Of a DNA stretch of 64,000 nucleotides, positions 33,745 through 42,207 are shown in pieces. Location: positions 1,401,108 through 1,465,107 of the forward strand of contig NZ_MDTQ01000001.1 in assembly GCF_001709345.1 (NCBI RefSeq), written 5' to 3'. Under the pieces are notes generated by a model, which saw only the letters and a list, made by a program, of their open reading frames with translations, did no database searches and was not told where the DNA came from. Each line of letters starts with the position of its first letter. Within the stretch, counting starts at the first letter, position 1. This DNA is from Terasakiispira papahanaumokuakeensis. Its GTDB lineage: Bacteria > Pseudomonadota > Gammaproteobacteria > Pseudomonadales > Halomonadaceae. A program made the translations under genes and the position numbers.

Positions 33745-35781
33745 TTAAAAACTCACTTCTACACCGGCATAATAGGTACGATCTGCCGCTGGTTCGAAGT
33801 AGCGGTTATTGCTCGCATTGATACGCACATTGGCATAGTGATCTTTGTCCAATAGGTTTCGAACGCCGAGATAGGTGGTGAGCAAGGTGCTCTGACCGAG
33901 CTGCCAGCCGTTGCCCGCGCGAAGGTTAAGCAACCAATAGTCATCAACGTCGACGGTGTTGGCATCGTCGGCGACCATGTCACCGATGTAGCGGGTTTCC
34001 AAGGTGGCGAAACGGTGGTGTTGATCTTGCCATTGGAGTTGGGTAGTCCAGGTTTGCTCCGGCAGGCCGGGTAGGCGGTGGCCGCTGAAATTCTGACCGT
34101 CAATGGGATAATCATCAAATTCATACTGGGCCAGTGTCAGTGCACTGTCGATACGCCAGTTGTCGGCAATCTGCCAACCTAACGACAGCTCAATGCCTTT
34201 CCGGGTGGTATCGCCAGCATTGCGATAGAAAGTGCGGTTACTATCGCCAGCGAGTTCGTAAGGGACCAACTCATCGCGCACATCAATCCAGAATAAGGCG
34301 AAGTCATAATTGATGCCTGTGTCCCAGTCACCTCTGAGTCCGAGTTCATGATTAACGGATTTTTGTGGGTCGATGCTGGCGTTGAAGCCGCCGGTACCAT
34401 TGGGGTTGGCAAATTCAGAGAAGGTCGGTGTTTCATAGGCGGTGCTGATATTGAGGTAAGCCTGATGATTAGGCTGGTAACGGTAACTTAAGCCTAATGA
34501 GCCACTCCACTCATTGAAGGTTTTGTCACCGCTTTGATCGCCATTACTCATAAAGTGATCATCGGCTTCGAGCTTAACACGATCAAAACGCCCCCCTAAG
34601 GTCAGCGTTAAGCTGTGTGGCAAGGTCATATCCGTTTGCGCAAAAGCCCCCAGTGTGGTGGCGGTTTGTGTTTCGTCTTGGGTTAGGCCTTCTTGATGAC
34701 CCGCGAAGCTGATGGCTTTGCGATCTCGATGATCTTGTTGGCGGCGTGCTTCAACCCCAGCGGTATAGTGAAGTAAATGGGGCCCCATGGTGACGTACTG
34801 GCGGTATTCTGCACTGGCGCCGTAATAATCTCGATCGTAGCTGATCAGGCTGTCACCGGGGTAGGGCAATTGCTGTTCGAAATCCCGCTGCATGAAAAAG
34901 CTCTTGAGATAAAGTTCGCCGGGCCCGGCGGAGAGGTCTTCATATTGCAAGCCGATCACTTGTTGGTCGACCGTTTGGCCGGTCTCAAATTTTTCAGTGA
35001 ACTTGCCTGACTGGGTGCGATCGTCTTTGACCTGTGCGCGAGTCAAGGCGCCAGGGTCCTCCGAACGAGGATTATCCATCAAGTTGATAATAAGCGTGAG
35101 TGCCCGGTCATTATCCAGCTGTCGGCGGAGTTTGCTGTTGAGCAGGTATTTTTCGACGTGGCTTTGATCCCGATAGCCGTCAAAATTTAAGCCCGAAACA
35201 CTGACGCTGTGTGACCAGGGGCCATTTTGCCCACTATTCTTCAGGCTAAGCTGACCATACCCATCACTGCCGCCTTCAGCTCGGATGGTGGTCCCTGGTG
35301 GTGTTTGTTGACCATCCGATGTCGTGATACTGAGCACACCACCGGCTGCGTTGCCATAAAGCACTGATGCGGGCCCACGAATCACTTCGATGCGTTGTGC
35401 GCTATTGAGGTCAATGGCATCCAATTGAGCTTGACCATCGACCAGGGTATACGGAATGCCGTCGACCATTACGGTGACCCCCCGTACGCCAAACTGTGCT
35501 CGTGATCCAAAACCCCGAATGGCAATGCGCTCACCCTGAGCAAAGTTTTCCCGATTCTGCAGGAAAATGCCGGGTTCTGTGTTCAGGGTTTCATCTAGCT
35601 TCAAACGCTGCTGCCCCTGACTGATCGACTCCTCTCCAATAGACGATACGGCTGCGGGGGTGCTGTAAAGATCGCGGTCAATCCGAGGGGCTTTGATGGT
35701 GAGAGTGCTTAATGATTGAGGTTCGGCGTGCGTTATCGACGCGAGCCCAATGAGTGCGAGCGCTAAAGGAGAACGGAGCAT
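33745..35781 (-). CDS. TonB-dependent receptor, YncD/PqqU-like
   Basis: An outer-membrane receptor of about 678 residues. Signal peptide MLRSPLALALIGLASITHA, TonB-box-like LSTLTIKAP, plug domain with LQNRENFAQGERIAIRGFGS and VIRGPASVLYGNAAGGVLS, then a 22-strand barrel ending in Phe (YYAGVEVSF). The plug and the stretch ETRYIGDMVADDANT and the end NNRYFEPAADRTYYAG are strikingly like E. coli YncD, now known as the PQQ receptor PqqU. The frame extends to ATG 35817, but ATG 35781 gives the proper signal peptide. A 14-bp minisatellite lies 66 bp upstream. Confidence 0.88.
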   Translation of the reverse strand: MLRSPLALALIGLASITHAEPQSLSTLTIKAPRIDRDLYSTPAAVSSIGEESISQGQQRLKLDETLNTEPGIFLQNRENFAQGERIAIRGFGSRAQFGVRGVTVMVDGIPYTLVDGQAQLDAIDLNSAQRIEVIRGPASVLYGNAAGGVLSITTSDGQQTPPGTTIRAEGGSDGYGQLSLKNSGQNGPWSHSVSVSGLNFDGYRDQSHVEKYLLNSKLRRQLDNDRALTLIINLMDNPRSEDPGALTRAQVKDDRTQSGKFTEKFETGQTVDQQVIGLQYEDLSAGPGELYLKSFFMQRDFEQQLPYPGDSLISYDRDYYGASAEYRQYVTMGPHLLHYTAGVEARRQQDHRDRKAISFAGHQEGLTQDETQTATTLGAFAQTDMTLPHSLTLTLGGRFDRVKLEADDHFMSNGDQSGDKTFNEWSGSLGLSYRYQPNHQAYLNISTAYETPTFSEFANPNGTGGFNASIDPQKSVNHELGLRGDWDTGINYDFALFWIDVRDELVPYELAGDSNRTFYRNAGDTTRKGIELSLGWQIADNWRIDSALTLAQYEFDDYPIDGQNFSGHRLPGLPEQTWTTQLQWQDQHHRFATLETRYIGDMVADDANTVDVDDYWLLNLRAGNGWQLGQSTLLTTYLGVRNLLDKDHYANVRINASNNRYFEPAADRTYYAGVEVSF

Positions 35782-35846
35782 CGGATGAGCATATTTCGGT
35801 CGATGGCAAGACGGCATGGGCGGTCACTTCTGTTGATGTTTTCGAG

Positions 35847-35916
35847 GACATGTTTTTAAGGACATGCTTTTAAATGCATATTTTTAAATACATGTTTTTA
35901 AGTACATGTTTTTAAG
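35847..35916. repeat. 14-bp minisatellite, 5 copies
   Basis: Five 14-bp units of the type TACATGTTTTTAAG, the last two identical, upstream of the TonB receptor start. Confidence 0.9.
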
Positions 35917-36172
35917 TACAAGGCATCCCCAGCGCTGATGACGCGCTGAAAATCGCAGGCTTGGAACAGTACGGGTTGCTGAATAGAGGGATTTTGGTGA
36001 ATTCGGCGGTGGAGGTCAAATTAGATAGCCTGCTTATCAGGACTTTAGCCAGCGGCGCAGAATACGTATTGGCTACAAGTTTTAAGTTGAAATGAACTTT
36101 TTAAGTGACATAAAGCCTCTCGCGAGCGCCCATGAGCATCATATGACGCCAGTTGATGTCGACATGTTAAAA

Positions 36173-36203
36173 CGGCCCGTCATGAGTCATCTATGACGGG
36201 CCG
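36173..36203 (-). terminator. Terminator of the 2HCT transporter gene
   Basis: CGGCCCGTCAT / ATGACGGGCCG with a 9-base loop. On the minus strand it is followed by TTTTAACAT; on the plus strand by CTTTATTG, so it may work both ways. Confidence 0.75.
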
Positions 36204-36261
36204 CTTTATTGCTTGGGGGGATGGATGCAGCCTTGTTCAGTATCGATTTAGGTCAACAGCA

Positions 36262-36318
36262 GATTTTGGTAAACACAACGGATTTTGGTAAACACAACGG
36301 ATTTAGGTAAACAACAGC
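36262..36318. repeat. 19-bp minisatellite across the transporter stop codon
   Basis: Three tandem 19-bp units (GATTTTGGTAAACACAACG); the third is partly coding, and the stop codon of the 2HCT transporter lies within it. Confidence 0.88.
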
Positions 36319-37634
36319 GGCACCATCAAGCTGGAGATCAGTAGAATCAGTGCGCCGCCTAGGCGTGATGAAATCTGTGCAAAGGGCATCAGTTGCATCC
36401 GTTTGGCTGCAGATAGAACGGCGACATCGCCGGTGCCGCCCATATTGGCCATACATAAGCCAGCAGTGATAGCGGATTCGACCGGATAAAAACCGACCAT
36501 TTTGCCGAGTAAACCCGCGCCAAAAGCAGCGCCTGCAACAACGGCGAAGACAATCAGCACATAGGTGATGGAGATAGCGTCAATGACTTGGCCCAGGTCG
36601 GTGTAGGCGATACCAATGCCAAACAGGAGGGCGAAGGTCCAGTTTTTGGCGACAAATTTAAACCAGTGTGAGGCTGAATCAGTGGCGAACTCTGGCATCA
36701 GATTGGAGATTTTGACGGTGGCGACCAGAATGATCATCAGTGCGTAGGGATGCAGGGGGATAAAAGCCCCTAAGATACTACCTCCGGTGAAAAAGGTTAA
36801 TGCAATGACGAGGCCGATGCCGAGTTTGTTGATATCGACAGGGGTGTTGCTTTCGGTGATTTCTACACCGGGCATCATCTGGCCACCACCAGAGAGCCCT
36901 GGCACTCGTTTGGCTAACCCATCCAGCAAACCGGCGATGATAATGGCGAATACATTGCCTAAGGCAAGGGCCGGCACAAGAATTGAAATATAGTAGCTGG
37001 CGGGTTGTCCCAGCAGTTGCTCATAAATTTGGCTCATAGGCACGGCACCCGCACCCATTCCGCCCCCCATAATCGGTAAGGTGATCACAACAACGGCATC
37101 TTGCACTGAGAAGCCCAGTAATTGCCCCATGGCCACCGCAAATAAACAGGCAAAGAGTACGGCGGCCAGTAGTGGTAACGCAAAGCGGGTTCCCACTTTG
37201 ACTAGGATCTTAGAATCCATACCTAATATGCTGCCGGTGATCAGTGCGGCAATATAAAAGTTGAGAAAGCCACCCCCTCTCATGAAGCTGGTGACATTGT
37301 CACTGATATGAGCGGGAAGCGCGCCGATATAGACCAGTGTGGCTGCACCGAAAATGGCCAGAATAGCGCCGCCGCCCAGGTAACTTTTGATGATGGGTAG
37401 GCGATCGCCGATAAATCCGAACAGTTCACCCAGTACCATGATCACCAAGAAAGCGCCAATCATCCCTTTAGGCAGTACATCAAGGTAAATCGCAACCACC
37501 ATCACTAAGGCGATGAGGCTAAAAAGATGCAACGGCATTCCAAAAATGTGCAGCTGACTGACCTGAGAATGTGCGGCACTGCTGGTCGCTGCTTTGTTGC
37601 TAGCAGGCCCGGCACTGTTGATTGTGTGGTTCAT
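36303..37634 (-). CDS. 2-hydroxycarboxylate transporter (CitS/MaeN family)
   Basis: A 443-residue inner-membrane sodium symporter of the 2HCT family for citrate or malate. About 11 hydrophobic segments, with the family GG(x)G motif in TLPIMGGGMGAGAVPMSQIY and the second reentrant motif near CMANMGGTGDVAVLSAAKRM. The polar Ala/Ser-rich N-terminus is normal for the family. GGAG precedes ATG 37634. It is divergent from a CitA/DcuS-type kinase and its response regulator, which are the expected regulators. Substrate choice between citrate and malate cannot be made. Confidence 0.92.
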   Translation of the reverse strand: MNHTINSAGPASNKAATSSAAHSQVSQLHIFGMPLHLFSLIALVMVVAIYLDVLPKGMIGAFLVIMVLGELFGFIGDRLPIIKSYLGGGAILAIFGAATLVYIGALPAHISDNVTSFMRGGGFLNFYIAALITGSILGMDSKILVKVGTRFALPLLAAVLFACLFAVAMGQLLGFSVQDAVVVITLPIMGGGMGAGAVPMSQIYEQLLGQPASYYISILVPALALGNVFAIIIAGLLDGLAKRVPGLSGGGQMMPGVEITESNTPVDINKLGIGLVIALTFFTGGSILGAFIPLHPYALMIILVATVKISNLMPEFATDSASHWFKFVAKNWTFALLFGIGIAYTDLGQVIDAISITYVLIVFAVVAGAAFGAGLLGKMVGFYPVESAITAGLCMANMGGTGDVAVLSAAKRMQLMPFAQISSRLGGALILLISSLMVPLLFT

Positions 37635-38129
37635 GGCATCACTCCAAATCGTTTAACCCTTTGCTCGACGGCACTGGCTGCTCGACGGCTCTGGCTTGGC
37701 CTTGCGTGTTATGATTTTCGCTTCTGATGAGCGCAGAATGTGCAAGGTTTCGGCGAGAATACGGGTTTACGGCGGAAGGCCAATCTTTGGGTAATTAAAA
37801 AAACATTTCGTAATTAAACAAAGCCGATGGGTCGTTGGCTGCATAATTTGTGGCTTGAAAAAATGCCACCAAGGTCGAATGCATTGGCGCATTCGTGTGT
37901 TGTCTAGGGGCCTTGCCGATCAAAGGGTATTTGAGAACAAGGTTTGGATATGAAATCTTTTGGAAGATAAAAACCTTGTCAGATAAAAGTTTTGTTGGAT
38001 AAAGGCCTTTCATGATGAATGGTTTTAAAATAAAGGCATTTGAAAATAAATGTCGTTAAAGTGGCGGCTTTCGATTGAATGCTTCATGACATGATCAGTG
38101 GGTCGTGGGGTTGATCTATCCATCGAGGG
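37635..38129. other. Divergent regulatory region with AT-rich repeats
   Basis: A 495-bp gap between the transporter and its kinase. It holds the GTAATTAAA direct repeat (37791-37818) and several degenerate GGATAAA/TTTT-rich repeats (37940-38060). A 72-codon minus frame here (37795-38013) is judged spurious. Confidence 0.4.
37791..37818. promoter_or_regulatory. Candidate CitB/DcuR-type binding sites
   Basis: The direct repeat GTAATTAAA (37791-37799 and 37810-37818) has a 19-bp period in AT-rich DNA between the transporter and its two-component genes. CitB and DcuR bind AT-rich repeats, so this is a plausible operator. Confidence 0.35.
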
Positions 38130-39836
38130 TTGATCCGTAGCGGGTTGATAAGCAATGGGGTTGATGATCTCTTGACTAAGCAAGCACAACAACACATTCG
38201 ATCACGCTGGCCGCTGAGTCTCTTGATCGCTTGGGTCTGTATCGTGTTGATTGCGATGACATTGGTCGCGGCCTTTACGTTGTTTAACCAGCAGTTAGTG
38301 ACCAGCCTTGAGCAAGCTCAATCTCGTCGGGTTGAGAATCTTGCGTTATCCGTTGCGCAGCGGCCTGATGTTGTACAAGCGCTAAACCATCAGCCATCAG
38401 GTTCCGTGCGGTCTGATCCCGCGCTACAAGCCGCTATTGAGGCGCTGCGTCAGCAGGCGGGCATGGACTTTATTGTACTGATGACGCCGGCATCTCAACG
38501 CTTAACCCACCCAGACCCCGATAAAATTGGTCATCATTTTCAAGGTGATGATGAAGCCGCTGCACTGGCGGGGTCGGTGTATACATCACGAGCAGCAGGG
38601 ACTTTAGGTGTGAGTCTCCGAGGTTTTGCCCCAGTGAAGGATCAAGCTCAAAACATTATTGGTGCGGTGTCGGTAGGGGTGACGATGAACCGGCTGACTC
38701 CCTTGTGGGATCGACATCGTACGCAGCTTGTTCTGACGCTTATGTTGATTGGTGTGGTGGGCGCTATTGTCGCGATGTGGTTTGCGCGAACGGTCAAGCG
38801 TCAATTATTGAATATGGAGCCGCAAGATATTGCCTATCTGGTACAGCAGCGTCAGGCCATGTTGGATGCGATTCAGGAGGGGGTGTTAGCGGTTGATGCT
38901 GAAGGCCGCTTGACGATGCTTAATCCAGCGGGACGTCAATTGTTGTCAAGGTTAAGTCGGCCGTTACCCGAGCCTGGTGAATGGTTATTTCAGCGCTTTC
39001 CTGAGTTTAAACGCCCTCGTTTACAGTCTGAAGCTGGCGCTCAGGCCCGTGATGATGGTGCTTTTGCCTATCAAACGGTGACGCTGGATGGGGTGACGCT
39101 GCTGGTGAGTTATCAATCGGTACTCTGGCATGATGAAACGCTAGGGGCATTATTCACTTTTCGTGATAAAGATGCTGTGCATCTATTGGCTGAAGAGCTG
39201 ACGGGCGTACATCGGTATGCAGAAGCCTTACGCGCCTCTACACATGAGTTTAAAAATAAGCTACATGTCATCCAAGGGCTGTTACATCTACAAGATTATG
39301 CGACGCTGAATGATTATTTGCAGAGCGTGCAAGATGCCCGTTTGGCCCCTTCTGAAATGTTAGCGACTCAATTGCATGAGCCCGTGCTGATAGGGTTTCT
39401 GCTAGGTAAGCAAAGTGAGGCGCGTGAGCGTGGTGTACAGTTTGATCTTCAAGTTGAAAGTCAGATTCCCGCTTCATCAAGCCCTCGTGCTGTCCATGAC
39501 TTGGTCACGGTGGTGGGCAATATCATTGAAAATGCATTTGAGGCATTACTGGACCAGCCTTCACCTCATTTGGTGATGACGTTAGCCCGAGAAGATGATG
39601 CCTTATGGTTGCAGTGTCAGGATAATGGGCCAGGGATTGACCCAGATTTGTTGCCTCATGTGTTGGCTAAAGGCGTGTCGGCCAAAGGGGAAGGCCGAGG
39701 TCTTGGGTTGTCTATGGTGAAAGCCCGGCTGGATGATGTCGGCGGTGATATCAGTGTGTATTCAACACCTGGTCAGGGCACTTTGATTGAAATTATGTAT
39801 CCCTACTGGAGTGAGTATGATGCCAATGAGCACTGA
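38130..39836 (+). CDS. CitA/DcuS-type sensor histidine kinase
   Basis: 568 residues. Transmembrane helix 1 (about 28-52), a periplasmic PASp-type citrate/C4-dicarboxylate sensor (about 53-195), helix 2 (about 198-217), a cytoplasmic PAS (about 240-330), and the kinase core with phospho-acceptor STHEFKNKLHVIQGLLHL, N box NIIENAFEALL, G1 DNGPGIDP and G2 GRGLGLSMVKA. The start is uncertain: TTG 38130 is the longest, with TTGs at 38145 and 38172 as alternatives and no ATG near. The stop overlaps the response regulator by 20 bases. Confidence 0.9.
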   Translation: MIRSGLISNGVDDLLTKQAQQHIRSRWPLSLLIAWVCIVLIAMTLVAAFTLFNQQLVTSLEQAQSRRVENLALSVAQRPDVVQALNHQPSGSVRSDPALQAAIEALRQQAGMDFIVLMTPASQRLTHPDPDKIGHHFQGDDEAAALAGSVYTSRAAGTLGVSLRGFAPVKDQAQNIIGAVSVGVTMNRLTPLWDRHRTQLVLTLMLIGVVGAIVAMWFARTVKRQLLNMEPQDIAYLVQQRQAMLDAIQEGVLAVDAEGRLTMLNPAGRQLLSRLSRPLPEPGEWLFQRFPEFKRPRLQSEAGAQARDDGAFAYQTVTLDGVTLLVSYQSVLWHDETLGALFTFRDKDAVHLLAEELTGVHRYAEALRASTHEFKNKLHVIQGLLHLQDYATLNDYLQSVQDARLAPSEMLATQLHEPVLIGFLLGKQSEARERGVQFDLQVESQIPASSSPRAVHDLVTVVGNIIENAFEALLDQPSPHLVMTLAREDDALWLQCQDNGPGIDPDLLPHVLAKGVSAKGEGRGLGLSMVKARLDDVGGDISVYSTPGQGTLIEIMYPYWSEYDANEH

Positions 39837-40557
39837 TATGCGGGTCATGATTGTCGAAGATGATCCAATGGTCATGAAGCTCAATGTGGAATATCTCGCT
39901 CGGGTTGAAGCCATGACGCTAGTGGCTCGATGTAGTGACCTGACAACGGCCCGTGTGGTGGTTGAGCGTGAACCCGTGGATATTGTGTTATTGGATGTGT
40001 ATCTGGGGGCGCGCAATGGCTTGGAGTTGGTTCGTTTATTGCGTGAGCGGGACGATGTGCCTGAGGTGATTTTGATTACTGCGGCTTCTGAGTCGGAAAC
40101 GGTGCGAGAAGCTCGCCGCTTGGGAGTGACCGATTATTTAGTTAAACCGTTTGAGTTTAAGCGCTTCCGGGAGGCGTTATTGAATGCACAGCGTCAGCGT
40201 GTGACCTTACGCCAAGCGCGCGAGTCGTTTGATCAGTCAACGCTGGATACGGTCTTTCGTGCATCAAAAACGGAGGTCGGGCGTCCTTTTGGGCTACCTA
40301 AAGGACTCACACATCCCAGTCTTGTACAGGTGATTGATGCCATTAACCGAGTTAATGGCAGTACTTTTTCCACCGAGGATATTGCCCGTATGACGGGGAT
40401 GTCTCGGGTTTCGGTGCGCAAATATTTAAAGTATATGGTAGAGAAGCATGTGTTGAGTGAGACATTTGCTTATGGCCAGATTGGGCGCCCTTCCTTTACC
40501 TATACTTGCCTGGATCTAGACGGTCTGGAGTGCTTGCGTGATCCTGTTGACCTATAA
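39817..40557 (+). CDS. CitB/DcuR-type response regulator
   Basis: 246 residues. Receiver domain with acidic pocket VEDDP, phospho-Asp in IVLLDVYLG, Thr/Ser in ITAAS and Lys in LVKPFEFKRF. The C-terminal DNA-binding domain (about 170-235) contains FSTEDIARMTGMSRVSVRKY, as in DcuR/CitB. GGAG lies five bases before ATG 39817, inside the kinase 3' end. Expected to activate the divergent 2HCT transporter when citrate or a C4-dicarboxylate is sensed. Confidence 0.92.
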   Translation: MMPMSTDMRVMIVEDDPMVMKLNVEYLARVEAMTLVARCSDLTTARVVVEREPVDIVLLDVYLGARNGLELVRLLRERDDVPEVILITAASESETVREARRLGVTDYLVKPFEFKRFREALLNAQRQRVTLRQARESFDQSTLDTVFRASKTEVGRPFGLPKGLTHPSLVQVIDAINRVNGSTFSTEDIARMTGMSRVSVRKYLKYMVEKHVLSETFAYGQIGRPSFTYTCLDLDGLECLRDPVDL

Positions 40558-40654
40558 AGACACTCGCCGTGATTGATCGTTTTAGCGCTAATATGGGATC
40601 GACAGTTGGATCGACCGATATATGGGCAGTGATTTTCAATGGAAAGGAGGCAGT

Positions 40655-41362
40655 ATGGCTGATGTGATTGATTTTGAGATTCATGGCGCAGAGATGCAGT
40701 TGGTTGAGATTGAGCTTGATCCGGGGGAAGGCGTTCGAGCCGAAGCCGGGGCCATGATGTATATGTCTGACGGCATTGCGATGCAAACGGGCACTGGTGG
40801 TGGGCTTTTCTCTGGTTTTAAACGCATGCTGACCGGCGAGAGTTTTTTTATTACGACCTTTTTGCATGAAGGTGAAGGTAAAGCTCATGTGGCCTTTGCT
40901 GCCCCTTATCCGGGGAAGGTGGTGCCACTTGATTTAGCCCAGTTGGGCGGACAGGTGTTGTGTCAAAAAGATGCGTTTTTATGTGCCGCCTCAGGCATTG
41001 AAATTGATGTCGCCTTCTCGAAGAAACTGGGCGCGGGTATCTTTGGTGGTGAAGGTTTTATCCTTCAACGCTTGTCTGGAGATGGCCTGGCTTTTGTTCA
41101 TGCTGGCGGCACGATTGTGCGTAAAGATTTATTACCCGGGCAAACGTTACGTGTCGATACTGGGGCGCTAGTGGCTTTAACGCCTTCAGTGGATTATTCG
41201 GTGAAGTTCATTGGCGGGTTCCGTAACGCACTCTTTGGTGGAGAAGGGCTCTTTGTCACCACCTTGGAAGGCCCAGGAACGGTGTGGCTACAAAGTTTAC
41301 CTTTTGCGCGCCTCGCCGACCGTATTGTGGCTGCCATACCTCAAGATCGTAATCAAGGTTAG
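40655..41362 (+). CDS. TIGR00266/AIM24 family protein
   Basis: 235 residues. AIM24 proteins are trimeric beta-prism folds of unknown function. Recognised by VEIELDPGEGVRAEAGAMMY and the Gly-rich SGFKRMLTGESFFITTF, with later FGGEGFILQRLSGDG and GGFRNALFGGEGLF. AAAGGAGG lies four bases before ATG 40655, so the longer frame from 40622 is not needed. Stands between two two-component systems with no obvious link to either. Confidence 0.9.
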   Translation: MADVIDFEIHGAEMQLVEIELDPGEGVRAEAGAMMYMSDGIAMQTGTGGGLFSGFKRMLTGESFFITTFLHEGEGKAHVAFAAPYPGKVVPLDLAQLGGQVLCQKDAFLCAASGIEIDVAFSKKLGAGIFGGEGFILQRLSGDGLAFVHAGGTIVRKDLLPGQTLRVDTGALVALTPSVDYSVKFIGGFRNALFGGEGLFVTTLEGPGTVWLQSLPFARLADRIVAAIPQDRNQG

Positions 41363-41483
41363 AGGGCCGGGTTAGGCAAGAGGGCATGGCCGGAAGGGCA
41401 CAAGAGTAATGTCAGTCTATGCGGTTAGATCAATGTTTTGTCTACTGGACTTGTCGGCCTGTTTTAAAAGCGGGTTTTAAAAG

Positions 41484-41500
41484 CTTAAGTTTATCTTAAG
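41484..41500 (+). promoter_or_regulatory. PmrA/QseB-type box
   Basis: CTTAAG-TTTAT-CTTAAG, a direct repeat matching the YTTAAK-N5-YTTAAK pattern of PmrA/QseB binding sites, 42 bp before the response regulator start. Suggests autoregulation. Confidence 0.6.
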
Positions 41501-41541
41501 CATGCTTTGACATGCTGCGCTTGAACGAGAGAGGTGCGAGC

Positions 41542-42207
41542 ATGCGTGCGTTATTAATCGAAGATGATCCGTTATTAGGCGATGGCATTAAAATTGCCAT
41601 GGAGCGTGAGGGATACACCGTTGATTGGTTGACCCGTGGGCAAGCGGGGCTGTTGGCTGTCCGCAATGATGAGTTCAGTGTTGTCGTGCTGGATTTGGGC
41701 TTACCGGATATTGATGGTCTGGATGTTTTGGCGGGTATTCGTCGCTACACGGCCTTGCCGGTGTTAATTCTGACCGCCCGAGATGCGGTTGAAGATCGTA
41801 TTCGTGGGCTCGATGCGGGGGCGGATGATTATGTGCTCAAGCCCTTTGATTTACAGGAGTTACTGGCACGGTTGCGGGTGGTGATGCGGCGTGCCGAAGG
41901 GCGTGCTTCGCAGCTGTTGACGATCGGGCAGTTGACCATTGACGAAGCCCAGCACAGTGTGTGCTGGGCAGGGCACAATGTGGCCTTGGCCCGCCGTGAG
42001 TATACGCTGCTCTTAGAGTTGGCGCGCCATGCCGATAAGGTGTTATCACGCCCACGTCTGGAGAGCTTGTTATACGGCTGGGATCAAGAAGTGGAGTCGA
42101 ATACGGTGGAAGTTCATATTCACCATTTGCGTAAAAAACTGACTAAAGGTTTGATTGCCACCGTCAGAGGTGTGGGCTATCGCTTGGATAGTGGTGCTGC
42201 CGGATGA
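41542..42207 (+). CDS. OmpR-family response regulator, QseB/PmrA type
   Basis: 221 residues. Receiver: EDD near residue 7, phospho-Asp in VVLDLGLPD, Thr in ILTAR, Lys in DYVLKPFDLQEL. C-terminal winged helix with LARREYTLLLELARHADKVL and NTVEVHIHHLRKKL. ATG 41542 follows GAGAGAGG; the frame also opens at 41512. It overlaps the kinase by four bases. The CTTAAG repeat upstream supports the QseB/PmrA assignment. Confidence 0.92.
   Translation: MRALLIEDDPLLGDGIKIAMEREGYTVDWLTRGQAGLLAVRNDEFSVVVLDLGLPDIDGLDVLAGIRRYTALPVLILTARDAVEDRIRGLDAGADDYVLKPFDLQELLARLRVVMRRAEGRASQLLTIGQLTIDEAQHSVCWAGHNVALARREYTLLLELARHADKVLSRPRLESLLYGWDQEVESNTVEVHIHHLRKKLTKGLIATVRGVGYRLDSGAAG

Larger units (their letters stand above)
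35782..36302. other. Intergenic: minisatellite, terminator, possible decayed frame
   Basis: Contains the 14-bp x 5 array (35847-35916), a terminator (36173-36203) and a plus-strand open stretch of 55 codons (about 35918-36094, ending LATSFKLK) without a start codon or ribosome site. No other gene seen. Confidence 0.4.

Noticed and set aside
35918-36094. Open plus-strand stretch of about 55 codons upstream of the TonB receptor (ends LATSFKLK)
   Set aside because: Protein-like residues but no start codon or ribosome site, no known family; perhaps a decayed gene, too weak to annotate.
37795-38013. 72-codon minus frame in the citrate-regulator intergenic region
   Set aside because: Built from AT-rich degenerate repeats, no ribosome site, unlikely composition.
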